A stretch of 64,000 nt of DNA, taken from Phycisphaerales bacterium (GTDB lineage Bacteria > Planctomycetota > Phycisphaerae > Phycisphaerales > SM1A02). This document shows positions 24,708 to 34,337 of this stretch, in pieces. Position numbers and translations under genes: made by a program. How positions within the stretch are numbered: position 1 is the first letter of the stretch; every line of letters starts with the position of its first letter. Location of the stretch: contig JAKVBU010000014.1 in assembly GCA_022446885.1 (NCBI GenBank), positions 42,465 to 106,464 of the forward strand. Direction: 5' to 3'. The notes below the pieces were generated by a model. The model was not told where the DNA came from and made no database searches. It saw only the letters and a list, made by a program, of their open reading frames with translations.

Positions 24708-27485
24708 TCACTCAGATCCAGGGCAGGGCCCCAGATCGATCAACACCTCAAGCAGGTCGGAGATGTCGACCACCGCGTCGCCGGTGAGGTCTGCCACGCA
24801 CTCGGGTGCATCCTCTCCCTCAGGGCAATCGCCCCAGTTTGAGAGCACGAACAGCACGTCTGATCCGGTGACCTGCCCGTCGCCGTCAAAGTCTGCCGGA
24901 CAGATGGGCGCTGGCACCTCGGCTTCAAACTCCATGTCGAGCCTGGCTTCGTTGGGCCACAGTGAGATCTGCATCAACTCCATGGCGATGTCTACACCAC
25001 GATCAGCGTCCCCCATGTGCAGACGTGTCATCGCCGGCAAGGTGGGCAGAGACGTACCCGGAATCAGTTCGCCCGGCTCGCGGCGACCGCCTGAAACACC
25101 CTCGATTCCGATCTTGCCCAGATTCGCAGCGATGGCGATGTGCAGAGCGTCAAGGCGACTCAGACGAACGCGATAGGCCTTCATGATCTCCACAGGTTCG
25201 CCCTGCCCCATACGCATCAGCCGTAGTCGGTCGTAGCGCAGATCGGCGATCACCTCCAGCCATGTACCGTCCACCAGATCAAGTTGGAACAGCGTCACCG
25301 ACTCCACTTCTTGACCGAGCGATCGATCGAGCCCTTCAGGCGGAAGACACAGTTCGAGCTCCAGCGTCCATGGCGGCGCCGTTTCCGGCAGATCGATCGA
25401 CATGCGCTCTGGGGGCCGTTGCGAGATCGTGTCCGCAGCCGGCCAGGGTGGCGGCTCCGCGAGCGTCACACTGCTCAACGTGAACAGGAAGTCTGCGGGG
25501 GGTGAAGGAAGATCTGCGAACGTCGGCACATGGATGTCCAGCGAGGGCATGGCGCCGACCGTGGGATCACCGTCGGTTGAGATGATCTCGACCGGAACCC
25601 ACTGCCGCTCAGACGCGATCGCAACCTGTCGATACACATCGTTGGCCCCGAGATCCAGGCGAAACGTCGGCCGCAGCATGCCGGCGGTGAGATTGCTCAT
25701 CCACCCCTGAACCCACAAACTGCCTTCAGGCCAACCCCCCTGCGGCGCGGGAATCGTGATGCTGGCCAGCTTCTCATCACCAGTCGACTCACGCTTGATG
25801 CGCCAGACAGGGTTGAGCCCCGGCGCTTCGGCCGCATGAGCTGACAACTCACCGGCACCCTTACGGGGGATGTCCGTGACCGAGACGCCCGGCTGAGCGT
25901 TCACGCTCAGTGCACCAACCATGTCGTCTCGCTGCAATTGATCGACCGATGCCGGACCAAGTTGCAGTGGCCGCTGTTGCACCAACGTAGGCACAGGTTG
26001 GGTCCAGAGCCCGGACTCGATCTGCGAGTTCATCGGGGTGAGCACCATGGCCTCACCATGAAGGGCAACTGGCGACAGTCGGCTGGATCCCGCTCGCAAA
26101 CCCCCCACCGTCGCAAAGGAATTGCAGTCTGGGCTCAGCAGCAATCGGGCGTCAGCGATGTTCGACAGAGGCGATTCGAGATAAAACCTCGCCAGCAGCG
26201 GCCCGCTCAGTTCTGGACGTGGTCGCACCATGTGTGAACAGGTGCACTGGGTGGTGCCGTTGTCATGGCTGCGCCCCGGCTGGACGCCCCAGATACGCTC
26301 GAATCGAATGCCCTCGGCCGGGTCTTCTGGAACACGCACTCGCATGATCGCACCTGACACGTTGTCGCCGCCGACAATGACCGTGTCTGGGTCCGGGCTG
26401 GATGCAGCTGACCAGAACTGATTGGCCCCGACATCTCCCCCCTCGCCCTCCACAAGCGGGGCACCGTGCACATCGTGATGAATGGTCCAGAGATCGAGGT
26501 CAGTCCACCGGTCCCAGTCTTCGCAGGTCAGCAAGGCGACCTCCGAGTCGGCACCGTCGCCGATGCCAAGCAGCACGCCGTTTGGCGTCCATGCAGCAGC
26601 ATGGGTGTGTCGCTTGGCCCCTGAATGAAACTCGTGCAGCAACAGCGGCCCTTCAAATGACCAACGCTGGAGCGATGTGTCTGATCGCTTGGCCCTGAGC
26701 ATCATGCACTGGCCAGCAGTGGCCGGATCGGGAATGTGGTGCAGGTAGTCAACGAAAGGAATCCAAGCGTCCACAAGCCTGCCATCCACGACACCATCGG
26801 GATCGGGAAAGACGTTCGACATGGACGAACTGCAAATGCGGCCTCGGCCCAGCGCCGTGTCGTCTCCACCAATCGGATCGACATGGCCAATGACTCGCCA
26901 GACCCACCCTCGGCCCAAGTGCTCAATCGCAATCACACTCACGCCCTCGGCGAGCCACGCATCTGAACCGTCGTCCATGAGGCGGCTGCGCTGGCACAGC
27001 AGCAGCACGCACCCTGGCAGCACTGTGCCCGCTCGGGGTCTGAATGCCTTGTCTGGCTCCTGCAGCCCTGTGCCATGCAGCACATCCACCACCACCTCGC
27101 CATCCACGATGCGGCGGGACGAGTGATCCAGCACCGGCGCACCGCCGAGTGCCTCACCGAGTCGAATCTGCAGCCGCATCTGATCGACGTTGTAGGTGAC
27201 CAGCAGCGGGGTCTCATCATCATGATCGACGCCTGCGAGCATCAGGGGGATGGAGCCGCCCGCATCGACCACCTGCCGCCAGCCCGCAACGGACATGGGA
27301 TAGGCCTTCTCCCCCCCCCAGCGTGGCCCATGCGGCCCCACAATTGTGCCGTCCCCCTGCACGGCGGCGGCGGGCCGGTCCAATGTCATCGCCTCCAGCG
27401 TCCCCTCTTGAGCGCCGTCAAAGATTGCATGCAGTACGTCGGGCCCCGACGCCAGCAGCGTCAGCAGCAGTGCCGGGACGCTCAT
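24708..27485 (-). CDS. Large secreted protein with dockerin-like C-terminus
   Basis: A 925-residue protein with a signal-peptide-like N-terminus (MSVPALLLTLLASGPDVLHA). The body is beta-rich with repeated Trp/Asp segments that could be a propeller (for example HTHAAAWTPNGVLLGIGDG near 295, WSAASSPDPDTVIVGGDN near 365), and a second beta-sandwich-like region lies near 640-760. It ends with DFDGDGQVTGSDVLFVLSNWG and DLTGDAVVDISDLLEVLIDLG, a dockerin pair. No catalytic motif was recognised. A 47-codon ORF lies 40 bases upstream on the same strand and may share its promoter. Confidence 0.78.
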   Translation of the reverse strand: MSVPALLLTLLASGPDVLHAIFDGAQEGTLEAMTLDRPAAAVQGDGTIVGPHGPRWGGEKAYPMSVAGWRQVVDAGGSIPLMLAGVDHDDETPLLVTYNVDQMRLQIRLGEALGGAPVLDHSSRRIVDGEVVVDVLHGTGLQEPDKAFRPRAGTVLPGCVLLLCQRSRLMDDGSDAWLAEGVSVIAIEHLGRGWVWRVIGHVDPIGGDDTALGRGRICSSSMSNVFPDPDGVVDGRLVDAWIPFVDYLHHIPDPATAGQCMMLRAKRSDTSLQRWSFEGPLLLHEFHSGAKRHTHAAAWTPNGVLLGIGDGADSEVALLTCEDWDRWTDLDLWTIHHDVHGAPLVEGEGGDVGANQFWSAASSPDPDTVIVGGDNVSGAIMRVRVPEDPAEGIRFERIWGVQPGRSHDNGTTQCTCSHMVRPRPELSGPLLARFYLESPLSNIADARLLLSPDCNSFATVGGLRAGSSRLSPVALHGEAMVLTPMNSQIESGLWTQPVPTLVQQRPLQLGPASVDQLQRDDMVGALSVNAQPGVSVTDIPRKGAGELSAHAAEAPGLNPVWRIKRESTGDEKLASITIPAPQGGWPEGSLWVQGWMSNLTAGMLRPTFRLDLGANDVYRQVAIASERQWVPVEIISTDGDPTVGAMPSLDIHVPTFADLPSPPADFLFTLSSVTLAEPPPWPAADTISQRPPERMSIDLPETAPPWTLELELCLPPEGLDRSLGQEVESVTLFQLDLVDGTWLEVIADLRYDRLRLMRMGQGEPVEIMKAYRVRLSRLDALHIAIAANLGKIGIEGVSGGRREPGELIPGTSLPTLPAMTRLHMGDADRGVDIAMELMQISLWPNEARLDMEFEAEVPAPICPADFDGDGQVTGSDVLFVLSNWGDCPEGEDAPECVADLTGDAVVDISDLLEVLIDLGPCPGSE

Positions 27486-27524
27486 CGCGTCAAGCCTAAC
27501 ACCGCAAGAGCCCTTGGCAATGCC

Positions 27525-27668
27525 TCAGATGCGAGGATTGACGTTCTGGTGGGTCTCTGCGGGGGTGCCCTTGCGATAGGACGAATCGCCATGCAACTCG
27601 ACCCCACCAAGCCGACAGGCCGCGATGAGCAAGGTGAGCTCCAGAATGTGGCGGGCGGTGGCTGGCAT
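27525..27668 (-). CDS. Candidate small protein, 47 residues
   Basis: A 47-codon frame on the minus strand, from ATG (27668-27666) to TGA (27527-27525). GAGGAG stands about 7 bases before the ATG, a strong ribosome-binding site. The product starts MPATARHILELTLLIAACRL and then turns polar (GDSSYRKGTPAETHQNV). It has the same strand as the 925-residue dockerin gene and lies 40 bases upstream of it, so a leader peptide or operon partner is possible. No homologue is known to me, and it could still be chance. Confidence 0.4.
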   Translation of the reverse strand: MPATARHILELTLLIAACRLGGVELHGDSSYRKGTPAETHQNVNPRI

Positions 27669-27755
27669 CGGTCATCTCCTCGGGCCCCGATCACAGGGCT
27701 CGTGATTCCATCTATGACGATCAGAGGGCCTGTATGAGCCCCCTACACTGATCTG

Positions 27756-29033
27756 GTGACAACTTTTTCGCTGCTGACGTGCCTGCCCCTGCTCACAGGT
27801 GGCCCCGTTCCCGAGTCCCTGCGGGCCAACCTCGTGCTTTCCCCCTTCTACAGCCAGCATGTGGACGTAGGTGGCCTGCCGATCGTGGCCTCTTCTCATG
27901 TCCACCCGGTGGCGCTCGATGAAGCCGCCTGGTTGATCCAGCAGATGATCGGCCATCGAGGCGACATTCTGGAAGCGATGGCTGACAACCGCACACGGTT
28001 CGTGATCATGGCCGTTTCAGAAGTCACCACGGACGTGCCCGAGCACAAGGATCTGTACCCACGCAACTGGTGGGACAACCGGGCCCGCGGGCTGGGCGCG
28101 ACCCGCACCCGCCCAGCAGTCTCCTGCGGGGAAGAAAACCTGCTGTGCCTCCAAGGCGATCCATACGCCACGGAGAACATCCTGATTCATGAATTCGCCC
28201 ATGCGATTCATGAGATGGGGCTCTCGGTGGTCGATCCCTCGTTCGATGAGCGACTGGCCCAGGCTTATGCCTCGGCCATGGACGCGGGTCTCTGGGAAGG
28301 CACATACGCCGCCTCGAATCGCAATGAGTACTGGGCCGAAGGCGTTCAATCCTGGTTCGACACCAATCGCTCCAATGATCATGAACACAACAGCGTCGAC
28401 ACCAGAGTTGAGTTGGAGGCCTACGACATGAAGTTGGCCTCGCTCTGTCGCGAAGTGTTTGGAGACTCTGATTGGAGATACCTCAACCCACACCGACGAC
28501 TTCCTGGAGCAGCGGGCACGGCACACCTGGCAAGATTTGATGAGGCCGCAGAGCGGGTGTTCCGCTGGGACAGATCATCTCGCCGCGCATACGACGCGGA
28601 GAACCTGCGGCGGGCGGAAACTGCCCGGCAAACGGGTGAGTCAATCGACAACTGGCTGATTCGGCGAGCGCACGCCGGCTGCACCGAGGCCATGGTGCAT
28701 CTGGGCCAACTACACCGCGATGGAGATGGTTTGCCAAAGGACCACGAACGAGCACGCCAGTGGTACCAACAGGCCGTAGACGCCGGATCGATTCCCGCCC
28801 TCGACCATCTGGGCTGGCTGCTCTGCGCAGGCAATGAACAGGTGCGAGATCAGGCTCGCGGCCTCGAACTCCTCCGCCAAGGGGCTCGAGCCGGTCACGT
28901 TCAGGCCATGTTGAATCTGGGCCGGTTCGACCCGGACAACGCCGAACAGTGGTGGCTGATGGCCGCTCAACAAGGGCACCCTGAAGCCTTGCGAAACTTG
29001 AAACGTTCGAAGCGGGAGCAGGACTCAAAATGA
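27756..29033 (+). CDS. Secreted zinc metallopeptidase-like protein with Sel1 repeats
   Basis: A 425-residue protein starting at GTG. A short hydrophobic N-terminus (FSLLTCLPLLTGG) suggests export. Residues of about 141-152 contain ILIHEFAHAIHEM, an HExxH zinc site (H145, E146, H149). NRNEYWAEGVQSWF (about 187-200) supplies the downstream Glu ligand seen in gluzincins of the anthrax lethal-factor-like group. Residues of about 300-420 hold Sel1-like TPR repeats (AMVHLGQLHRDGDGLPKDHE, then AGSIPALDHLGWLL and AGHVQAMLNLGRFD). The combination suggests a peptidase with a protein-binding solenoid. It overlaps the next gene's ATG by 4 bases. Confidence 0.82.
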   Translation: MTTFSLLTCLPLLTGGPVPESLRANLVLSPFYSQHVDVGGLPIVASSHVHPVALDEAAWLIQQMIGHRGDILEAMADNRTRFVIMAVSEVTTDVPEHKDLYPRNWWDNRARGLGATRTRPAVSCGEENLLCLQGDPYATENILIHEFAHAIHEMGLSVVDPSFDERLAQAYASAMDAGLWEGTYAASNRNEYWAEGVQSWFDTNRSNDHEHNSVDTRVELEAYDMKLASLCREVFGDSDWRYLNPHRRLPGAAGTAHLARFDEAAERVFRWDRSSRRAYDAENLRRAETARQTGESIDNWLIRRAHAGCTEAMVHLGQLHRDGDGLPKDHERARQWYQQAVDAGSIPALDHLGWLLCAGNEQVRDQARGLELLRQGARAGHVQAMLNLGRFDPDNAEQWWLMAAQQGHPEALRNLKRSKREQDSK

Positions 29034-30154
29034 TCCTTACGGCACTGATGACGGTCGCGGTCGGTTCGATTCCGCGAATCCAGTTGGTAGACAACCACGG
29101 ACCCTTTGTCGCGGCGGGGAAGCCGATGATGGTCGCCATGAGGCACGATGAGCCCACCGCAGCGATCGTGCTCATGCGACATGACGGCACCGTTCTGCAC
29201 GGCCCACTTTCCCTGGTCCCGGAGCAGAAGATCAACCTGCTGGAGGCGATGCCCTCCATCAACACACTGGATGAAGCCGCCTATCTGCAACTGCTGCATG
29301 GCGAACAACCCATCAACACGGCGCTCGTCATTGAGCCTGCGCTGTCTCGACGAGTGCCTTTGGTCGAACAGGTTGAGACACCTGGTCGTGGCACCTGGAC
29401 AAAGATCGTCGGCTGGCAGGACGAAGGGGCAGAGGATCGCGAAGATCTGCCTGCAGATGCCGGCCGTATCAATGGCGCCGCCCTGTCTGAACCGGCTCCA
29501 CGAGATGCGTCGGTTGTTCGCAGCGGGTGGTGGATCTATCCCGAGCGCGATGTTCGAGCCAAGACGGACCACGGCGAGATGTGGATTGATCTACGTGAGG
29601 ACACAGCGCCAGGCACGTGCCGCAGTTTCCGCGCCCTTGCGGGCATGGGCTTCTTCAACGACACGATCGTGCACCGGGTAGTGCCGGTGGGGCGCAATGG
29701 CCGCCCCTTCGTCATTCAGGGAGGTGATCCCACGGGTACTGGCGAAGGTGGTCCGGGATGGTGGACGCCACTTGAACCGAGCTTTCTTCCCCATGACTAC
29801 GGCGTGCTCTCAATGGCGCGGGCGGATCACCCTGACTCCGCTGGATCACAGTGGTTCATTGCGCTTGATCGAGAAGAGACGGCTCGGCTCGACGGGCAGT
29901 ACTGCGCCTTTGGAGAGGTCATTCTCGGGGAGGACACGATCGACTCGATGGCCGCCGTTGAGTTGGCCGATACCGACTACCTGAGTTCAAGGCCGGTCAA
30001 ACCTCCTGTGATCGAGCTCATGCGGATCGCACCGGCGACACCCCGCACGCCGGGCACTGGCCGCAAGGAAACTCGGGTGAAACCACCGGACTCGCGCGAT
30101 CCTGCCACCTCCGAACCCGTACAGCCAAAGTCCGATTCGAACGAGGCGCCCTGA
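29030..30154 (+). CDS. Peptidyl-prolyl cis-trans isomerase, cyclophilin type
   Basis: A 374-residue protein. The N-terminal region of about 150 residues is an unassigned extension with a weak hydrophobic start. Residues of about 165-330 form a cyclophilin domain: TDHGEMWIDLREDTAPGTCRS is replaced here by its shorter matches GEMWIDL and APGTC, then FFNDTIVHRVVP, FVIQGGDPTGTGEGGPG, GVLSMARA, SAGSQWFIAL and CAFGEVILG. It catalyses proline isomerisation, probably in the periplasm. The C-terminal tail is rich in Pro, Arg and Lys. The ATG overlaps the metallopeptidase stop (ATGA), so the two are likely co-translated; a foldase beside a peptidase fits extracytoplasmic protein quality control (inference). 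Confidence 0.88.
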   Translation: MILTALMTVAVGSIPRIQLVDNHGPFVAAGKPMMVAMRHDEPTAAIVLMRHDGTVLHGPLSLVPEQKINLLEAMPSINTLDEAAYLQLLHGEQPINTALVIEPALSRRVPLVEQVETPGRGTWTKIVGWQDEGAEDREDLPADAGRINGAALSEPAPRDASVVRSGWWIYPERDVRAKTDHGEMWIDLREDTAPGTCRSFRALAGMGFFNDTIVHRVVPVGRNGRPFVIQGGDPTGTGEGGPGWWTPLEPSFLPHDYGVLSMARADHPDSAGSQWFIALDREETARLDGQYCAFGEVILGEDTIDSMAAVELADTDYLSSRPVKPPVIELMRIAPATPRTPGTGRKETRVKPPDSRDPATSEPVQPKSDSNEAP

Positions 30155-30197
30155 CGACCGAGCCGGCGTGCGCCACAGCACTGCAGGAGACGAATCC

Positions 30198-31193
30198 ATG
30201 AACCGAACAAACACAACACTCGCAGCGATCGCAGGATCCGCCCTTCTGGCCGCGGGCGCCATCGCGGGCTCGCCCTGTTGCCCCACCGCCCCTGGATCCG
30301 CCGCCAATGGAACCGCCGCCAATGGAACCGCAGCGGCTCCCGGAAACACTCGCAGTTGGAGTTCCAGCAACAGCATTTCCGTTCAACACAACAGCGGTGA
30401 AGACCCCGTCGTTGTCATCAATGGCCATCAGATCAACGACGACGACATCGAGATTGCCGCCGACGGCAGCATTCTGATCAACGATGGCGCCGGCAACATG
30501 ATCAACCTCATGGATCAGTTGGGCGGCCAACTGGGCGCCATGAACTTGGGTTCCATGGGCTCGATGTCGGCCCCTTGGGGCAACATGACACCGCCCGCCA
30601 CCGCCCCGCCCCATACCGCCATGGAGACACGGGCGATCATCGGCGTCGAACTGCAGCCCGTTTCACCCGCACTTGCATCGCATTTAGGTCTGGCCAACGG
30701 CACCGGCGTGCTCGTCGCTGATCTGGGCCGGAGTCTGCCCGCTGCCCAGTCGGGCATGCAGCAATGGGACATCATCACTGCTGTTGACGGCCTGCCGGTC
30801 GCCTCAGCACGTGAGTTCTCAGCCGCATTGGCGCAGATCGATCCGGGCACTGGCGTCGTCATCGATTGCATCAGGCAGGGTGTCGCCACGACGGCCACGG
30901 TCACGCCCACGCTCGTGGAGGTGCCCCGACAGGCGCAGGTCCCTTGGCCAGCAGGCGTGTCACCGCAGCATGGCGCCATGCACAACAACATGATGCAGGA
31001 TCACATGGCCCGCATGCAGTCGCTCATGGACCAGATGATGTCCGGCTCACCATTTGGCGGCGGCCTGCATCAGTCCTGGCCGATGGACCCACATCAACCT
31101 CTGCAGGCGATCCCTGCCCCACCAGCCCCTCGCCCCATGCCACGCGGTGAACGAACACCACTGACGCCCATCGATCGCGATGAAGCGATCTGA
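30198..31193 (+). CDS. Secreted PDZ-domain protein
   Basis: A 331-residue exported protein. The ATG at 30198 follows GGAGACGAATCC and gives a signal peptide (LAAIAGSALLAAGAIA). A low-complexity spacer (GTAANGTAAAPGN) follows. Residues of about 145-235 make a PDZ domain (IIGVELQPVSPALASHLGL, GTGVLVADLGRSLPAAQSGMQ, WDIITAVDGLPV). The rest is Met/Gln/Pro-rich without a catalytic motif, so it is not a DegP protease. It probably binds C-terminal peptides in the periplasm. A factor-independent terminator lies just after it. Confidence 0.8.
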   Translation: MNRTNTTLAAIAGSALLAAGAIAGSPCCPTAPGSAANGTAANGTAAAPGNTRSWSSSNSISVQHNSGEDPVVVINGHQINDDDIEIAADGSILINDGAGNMINLMDQLGGQLGAMNLGSMGSMSAPWGNMTPPATAPPHTAMETRAIIGVELQPVSPALASHLGLANGTGVLVADLGRSLPAAQSGMQQWDIITAVDGLPVASAREFSAALAQIDPGTGVVIDCIRQGVATTATVTPTLVEVPRQAQVPWPAGVSPQHGAMHNNMMQDHMARMQSLMDQMMSGSPFGGGLHQSWPMDPHQPLQAIPAPPAPRPMPRGERTPLTPIDRDEAI

Positions 31194-31220
31194 ACGCAAG
31201 GCAAGAGAGCTCAGTTAGCG

Positions 31221-31260
31221 CACACGCCCCGACCGTCATGGCCGGGGCGTGTGTCTGTTT
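31221..31260 (+). terminator. Factor-independent terminator after the PDZ gene
   Basis: An 11-bp perfect stem CACACGCCCCG / CGGGGCGTGTG with an 11-base loop (31221-31253), followed by TCTGTTTGT. It lies 28 bases after the stop of the PDZ gene and 24 bases before the stop of the convergent peptidase gene, and it may serve both. Confidence 0.8.
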
Positions 31261-31284
31261 GTATGTCACTGCTGATTGAGCGGG

Positions 31285-34137
31285 TCAGCCCTCACAACCG
31301 AAGTCACCAATGATCAGCAGAAGATCGTTGACGTCCGTCATGCCGTCCCCATCGACATCGCCACCATCGGTGCCCCAGCCGGCGAGCACCAGCAGAATGT
31401 CGTCGGCTCCAGTCTGGCCGTCACCGCTGAGATCACCAGGGCACGCGGGCGTGTCATCACAGTCCGGATGCAGGATGGCGATGGCGTCAACGCCGGCTTC
31501 AACCACCGAACCACTGTCTGCTCCATCGGACGTCGTGAAGCGCAACCGGAACTCCGTGGTGGCCTGATAGCCGGACAGGTCTGAGAGCAACCAGCTCTTC
31601 TCATACCAACCACCCGACACTTCCGGGCCGTCCGGACCGACGGTCTCAACCGTGGTCCATGTCGCACCGCCGTTGAATGAGGCTTGTACAACGAACGTAT
31701 CCGTGTAGGGTGCCGCCCCGAAGTCGTTGGAGAACCAGCGGGCATACCTGACAACAGAGCCAGGCGCCGATGCGTCCATGTCAGGCGACTCGAGCACGGC
31801 AGTGCCGTCATCAACATCGCTGTTGCACCCATTTGCGGAAGAGTTGTCGGTCAGGGCGCAGCGGTTGTTGCCGTCGAAATCCGCCGGCGGGTCGCCACGG
31901 TTGCAGTTCACCGGCACGCCGAAGTCCCACAGGCCGTCAGCGGCTGAGCCTGAACTCGACCACCCGTCGTTGGATTCGAAATCCTCCTCCCAGGTGACGA
32001 TTGGGGGGCCATCCGCATGCTGAGCCGTAAACGGCTCACCAATCCCACTCGAGGGCAACTGGACGGTCACTCCATCTGTCGTCTGGGCTGAGAAAAAGTA
32101 CGCACTGGAATTGCCACAGGCGGCACCGGGAATGTCGGCCACGTAGTCGTCGCCACCAGCCGGGTTCATGAGAATAGCGGTCCAGTCGCCACCCACATTG
32201 TGATGCAATCTGGCGCTGCCGCTCTGCAAGGTGCCCGAGAGGTTCTCAACTCGCAAGGTAATGGGCGTCACATCAGCACCGACGGCAAGTTGATCAGGCA
32301 GCCCACCGGGAACAGACAGACCCAGGAGGGCCAGTTCCGGCGTGTCGATGCCGTGATCATCAAAGGCAGATGTGATCTGCGACCAGTGCGGCGTGCCATT
32401 GTCGATGTTGCCATCAGTGTCGTTCATTGCGAGGAAGTCGATGCAGATGGCCGCATTGATCGACGTGCCCGAGTGCAGCATCATCGAATTGAAGATGACA
32501 CTTCGAACCTCGTCAAGACCGGCCTGATTGGAGAACCCACCCATGTTCTCAATGAAGTCCCACGAAACGCCGCTGATGAGCTGGCCACAGGCGTGAATGC
32601 CGCTGCCACAGGATGAACAACTGCTGGAGTTGTACTGACACGTATTGTCCGCATTGCGAATGCCGTCGTTGCAGTCATCAGCGTAGAACCCACGGGCCAG
32701 CTGCGGATCGCCCGTTGTGAGCACGCCCCAGATGTCGCCCATGCCTTCGCCGTACTCGCCCTGGCCCGATCCCGCGCAGGACACACCGTGATGGCCATAC
32801 TCGTGGTGCACGACGACCGAGAAAGCCGTGTTGTTGCACCCGCCGCCGGTACTGTAGAAGTTGATCGACGAGTAGTCGTAGTACGCGTTGCACGTTGATG
32901 ACAGATTCACGTTGCAGGGGAAGTTCAGCTGGGTAGCGATCGTCGGGAATGATGGGCTGTAGGCCAACACAATGTCGCGAATCCGATTGGCTTCCAGATA
33001 GGTGTTCACCTGTGCCGTCACCTGTTCGCTGGGCGAGGCGTTGTAGGTGATCGTGATGTCATCTCCCGAAGCACCATTGGCGTTGGCACTGTGTTCGGAA
33101 CCAGCCTCGTTGTTGATGTCGAAGTACAGGCCGTCGATCACACCGCCGAAGCTACTTGAGCCTCCGTCATGGGGATGGGTGAAGTTGCCATTGGCGTCTG
33201 TTGCAACCGTTCCACCGGGCCCACTCACATTTGCCCATGGGAGCCCCTGAAGAACCTCGTTGCTGCAGGCGGCTGCGGCCGAATCGCCCGTGGTGTAGGC
33301 CACAACCTGCCCTGTGACGTCACTCACCATTGCTGGTGCAAGACGGGCCGCGGTCTGACCAATGCCGCAGTTGAGAATCTGGTTCTCCTCAAAGAGCACG
33401 TCGCCCGTTTCGGCCTCCACCACGTATCGGTAGCGCACATGGCCCTCGGGCACTGCCGGCGACCCGGCCTCACCGATGAATTCGATGCCCATGACCGGCT
33501 CGGCCCCGTCGTTGTCGTATCCAGCAAAGACCACGACTCGCGGCGTGCCGACAATCCGGCCGTCAGTCCCCACAAGGGTGTTCACAAGATTTTGCATCCG
33601 GCCATCGGACATCAAATGGGCCGCTGGCCGAGTCACTTGGAAGTCGCCAAGATCACGCAGGTCAGCCGCCGAGAGCACGACCGGGTGCCCAGGCTGATTC
33701 AGGGTCAGCACCGTCAGTCGCCCTTCAAAGACCCGAACGCCCGAGGCGTACTGACTGAAGTAGACGGCGTTGAATCGATCACTGCCATCAGCGTTGACCA
33801 CCAGCGGTACGACCACGTCGCCTGAGGGCAGTACGCCGCCATCTCGCAGATCAGCCGCATCGACGTTCCACACGCCACCGCAGCGTTCAGCCCATGACCG
33901 GGCACTTTCAATCGGCGTCGCACCACCGGAGAGTTGCTGTCCCCAAAGCCGCTGAACACGGCCATCGGGGCCATGCCATGCCCGCAGCCCAGGGTGTTGG
34001 TTGAGCAGTCGTTGCAAGGCACCCTCCGGCGTGACATCGTCTTCGCCAGGCGGTGTTGAATGGCCCGGGTCGGCCATAGCCAGCGCGGCGAACGTACATG
34101 CCGCCAAGGAGGTGGTCAGGAACCGCATTACTTTCAT
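31285..34137 (-). CDS. Secreted HEXXH metallopeptidase (M36-like) with dockerin-like C-terminus
   Basis: A 950-residue protein from the ATG at 34137 (the frame extends 53 codons further without signal features). The signal peptide is FLTTSLAACTFAALAMA. An N-terminal prodomain of about 300 residues resembles the FTP inhibitor domain of fungalysin-type peptidases (inference). The zinc site VVHHEYGHHG (around residue 445) and the third-ligand Glu in GEYGEGMGDIWG make a gluzincin. Two beta-sandwich-like regions follow. The end is DLSGDGQTGADDILLVLAGWG and DGDGMTDVNDLLLIIGDFG, a dockerin pair. It is probably an extracellular protease, anchored or multimerised through the tail. Confidence 0.88.
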   Translation of the reverse strand: MKVMRFLTTSLAACTFAALAMADPGHSTPPGEDDVTPEGALQRLLNQHPGLRAWHGPDGRVQRLWGQQLSGGATPIESARSWAERCGGVWNVDAADLRDGGVLPSGDVVVPLVVNADGSDRFNAVYFSQYASGVRVFEGRLTVLTLNQPGHPVVLSAADLRDLGDFQVTRPAAHLMSDGRMQNLVNTLVGTDGRIVGTPRVVVFAGYDNDGAEPVMGIEFIGEAGSPAVPEGHVRYRYVVEAETGDVLFEENQILNCGIGQTAARLAPAMVSDVTGQVVAYTTGDSAAAACSNEVLQGLPWANVSGPGGTVATDANGNFTHPHDGGSSSFGGVIDGLYFDINNEAGSEHSANANGASGDDITITYNASPSEQVTAQVNTYLEANRIRDIVLAYSPSFPTIATQLNFPCNVNLSSTCNAYYDYSSINFYSTGGGCNNTAFSVVVHHEYGHHGVSCAGSGQGEYGEGMGDIWGVLTTGDPQLARGFYADDCNDGIRNADNTCQYNSSSCSSCGSGIHACGQLISGVSWDFIENMGGFSNQAGLDEVRSVIFNSMMLHSGTSINAAICIDFLAMNDTDGNIDNGTPHWSQITSAFDDHGIDTPELALLGLSVPGGLPDQLAVGADVTPITLRVENLSGTLQSGSARLHHNVGGDWTAILMNPAGGDDYVADIPGAACGNSSAYFFSAQTTDGVTVQLPSSGIGEPFTAQHADGPPIVTWEEDFESNDGWSSSGSAADGLWDFGVPVNCNRGDPPADFDGNNRCALTDNSSANGCNSDVDDGTAVLESPDMDASAPGSVVRYARWFSNDFGAAPYTDTFVVQASFNGGATWTTVETVGPDGPEVSGGWYEKSWLLSDLSGYQATTEFRLRFTTSDGADSGSVVEAGVDAIAILHPDCDDTPACPGDLSGDGQTGADDILLVLAGWGTDGGDVDGDGMTDVNDLLLIIGDFGCEG

Positions 34138-34337
34138 CAGCTGCCTCTCGTAACTCCCTCCCCAAAGATGTTCAGGCCCGCTTGAACAGGCCGTTGGGCG
34201 ATACCTCATCCTGCCTCCTGAGAGCCCACTGTTCAAGGCCCATATCACTGTTTTGGGGGCATTCAATACCGATTGAACTGGCACTGAGAGGGCCAAACAG
34301 GCCCTGAAGCCTGCCCGGGCTGCCTATCCTGCTGGCC

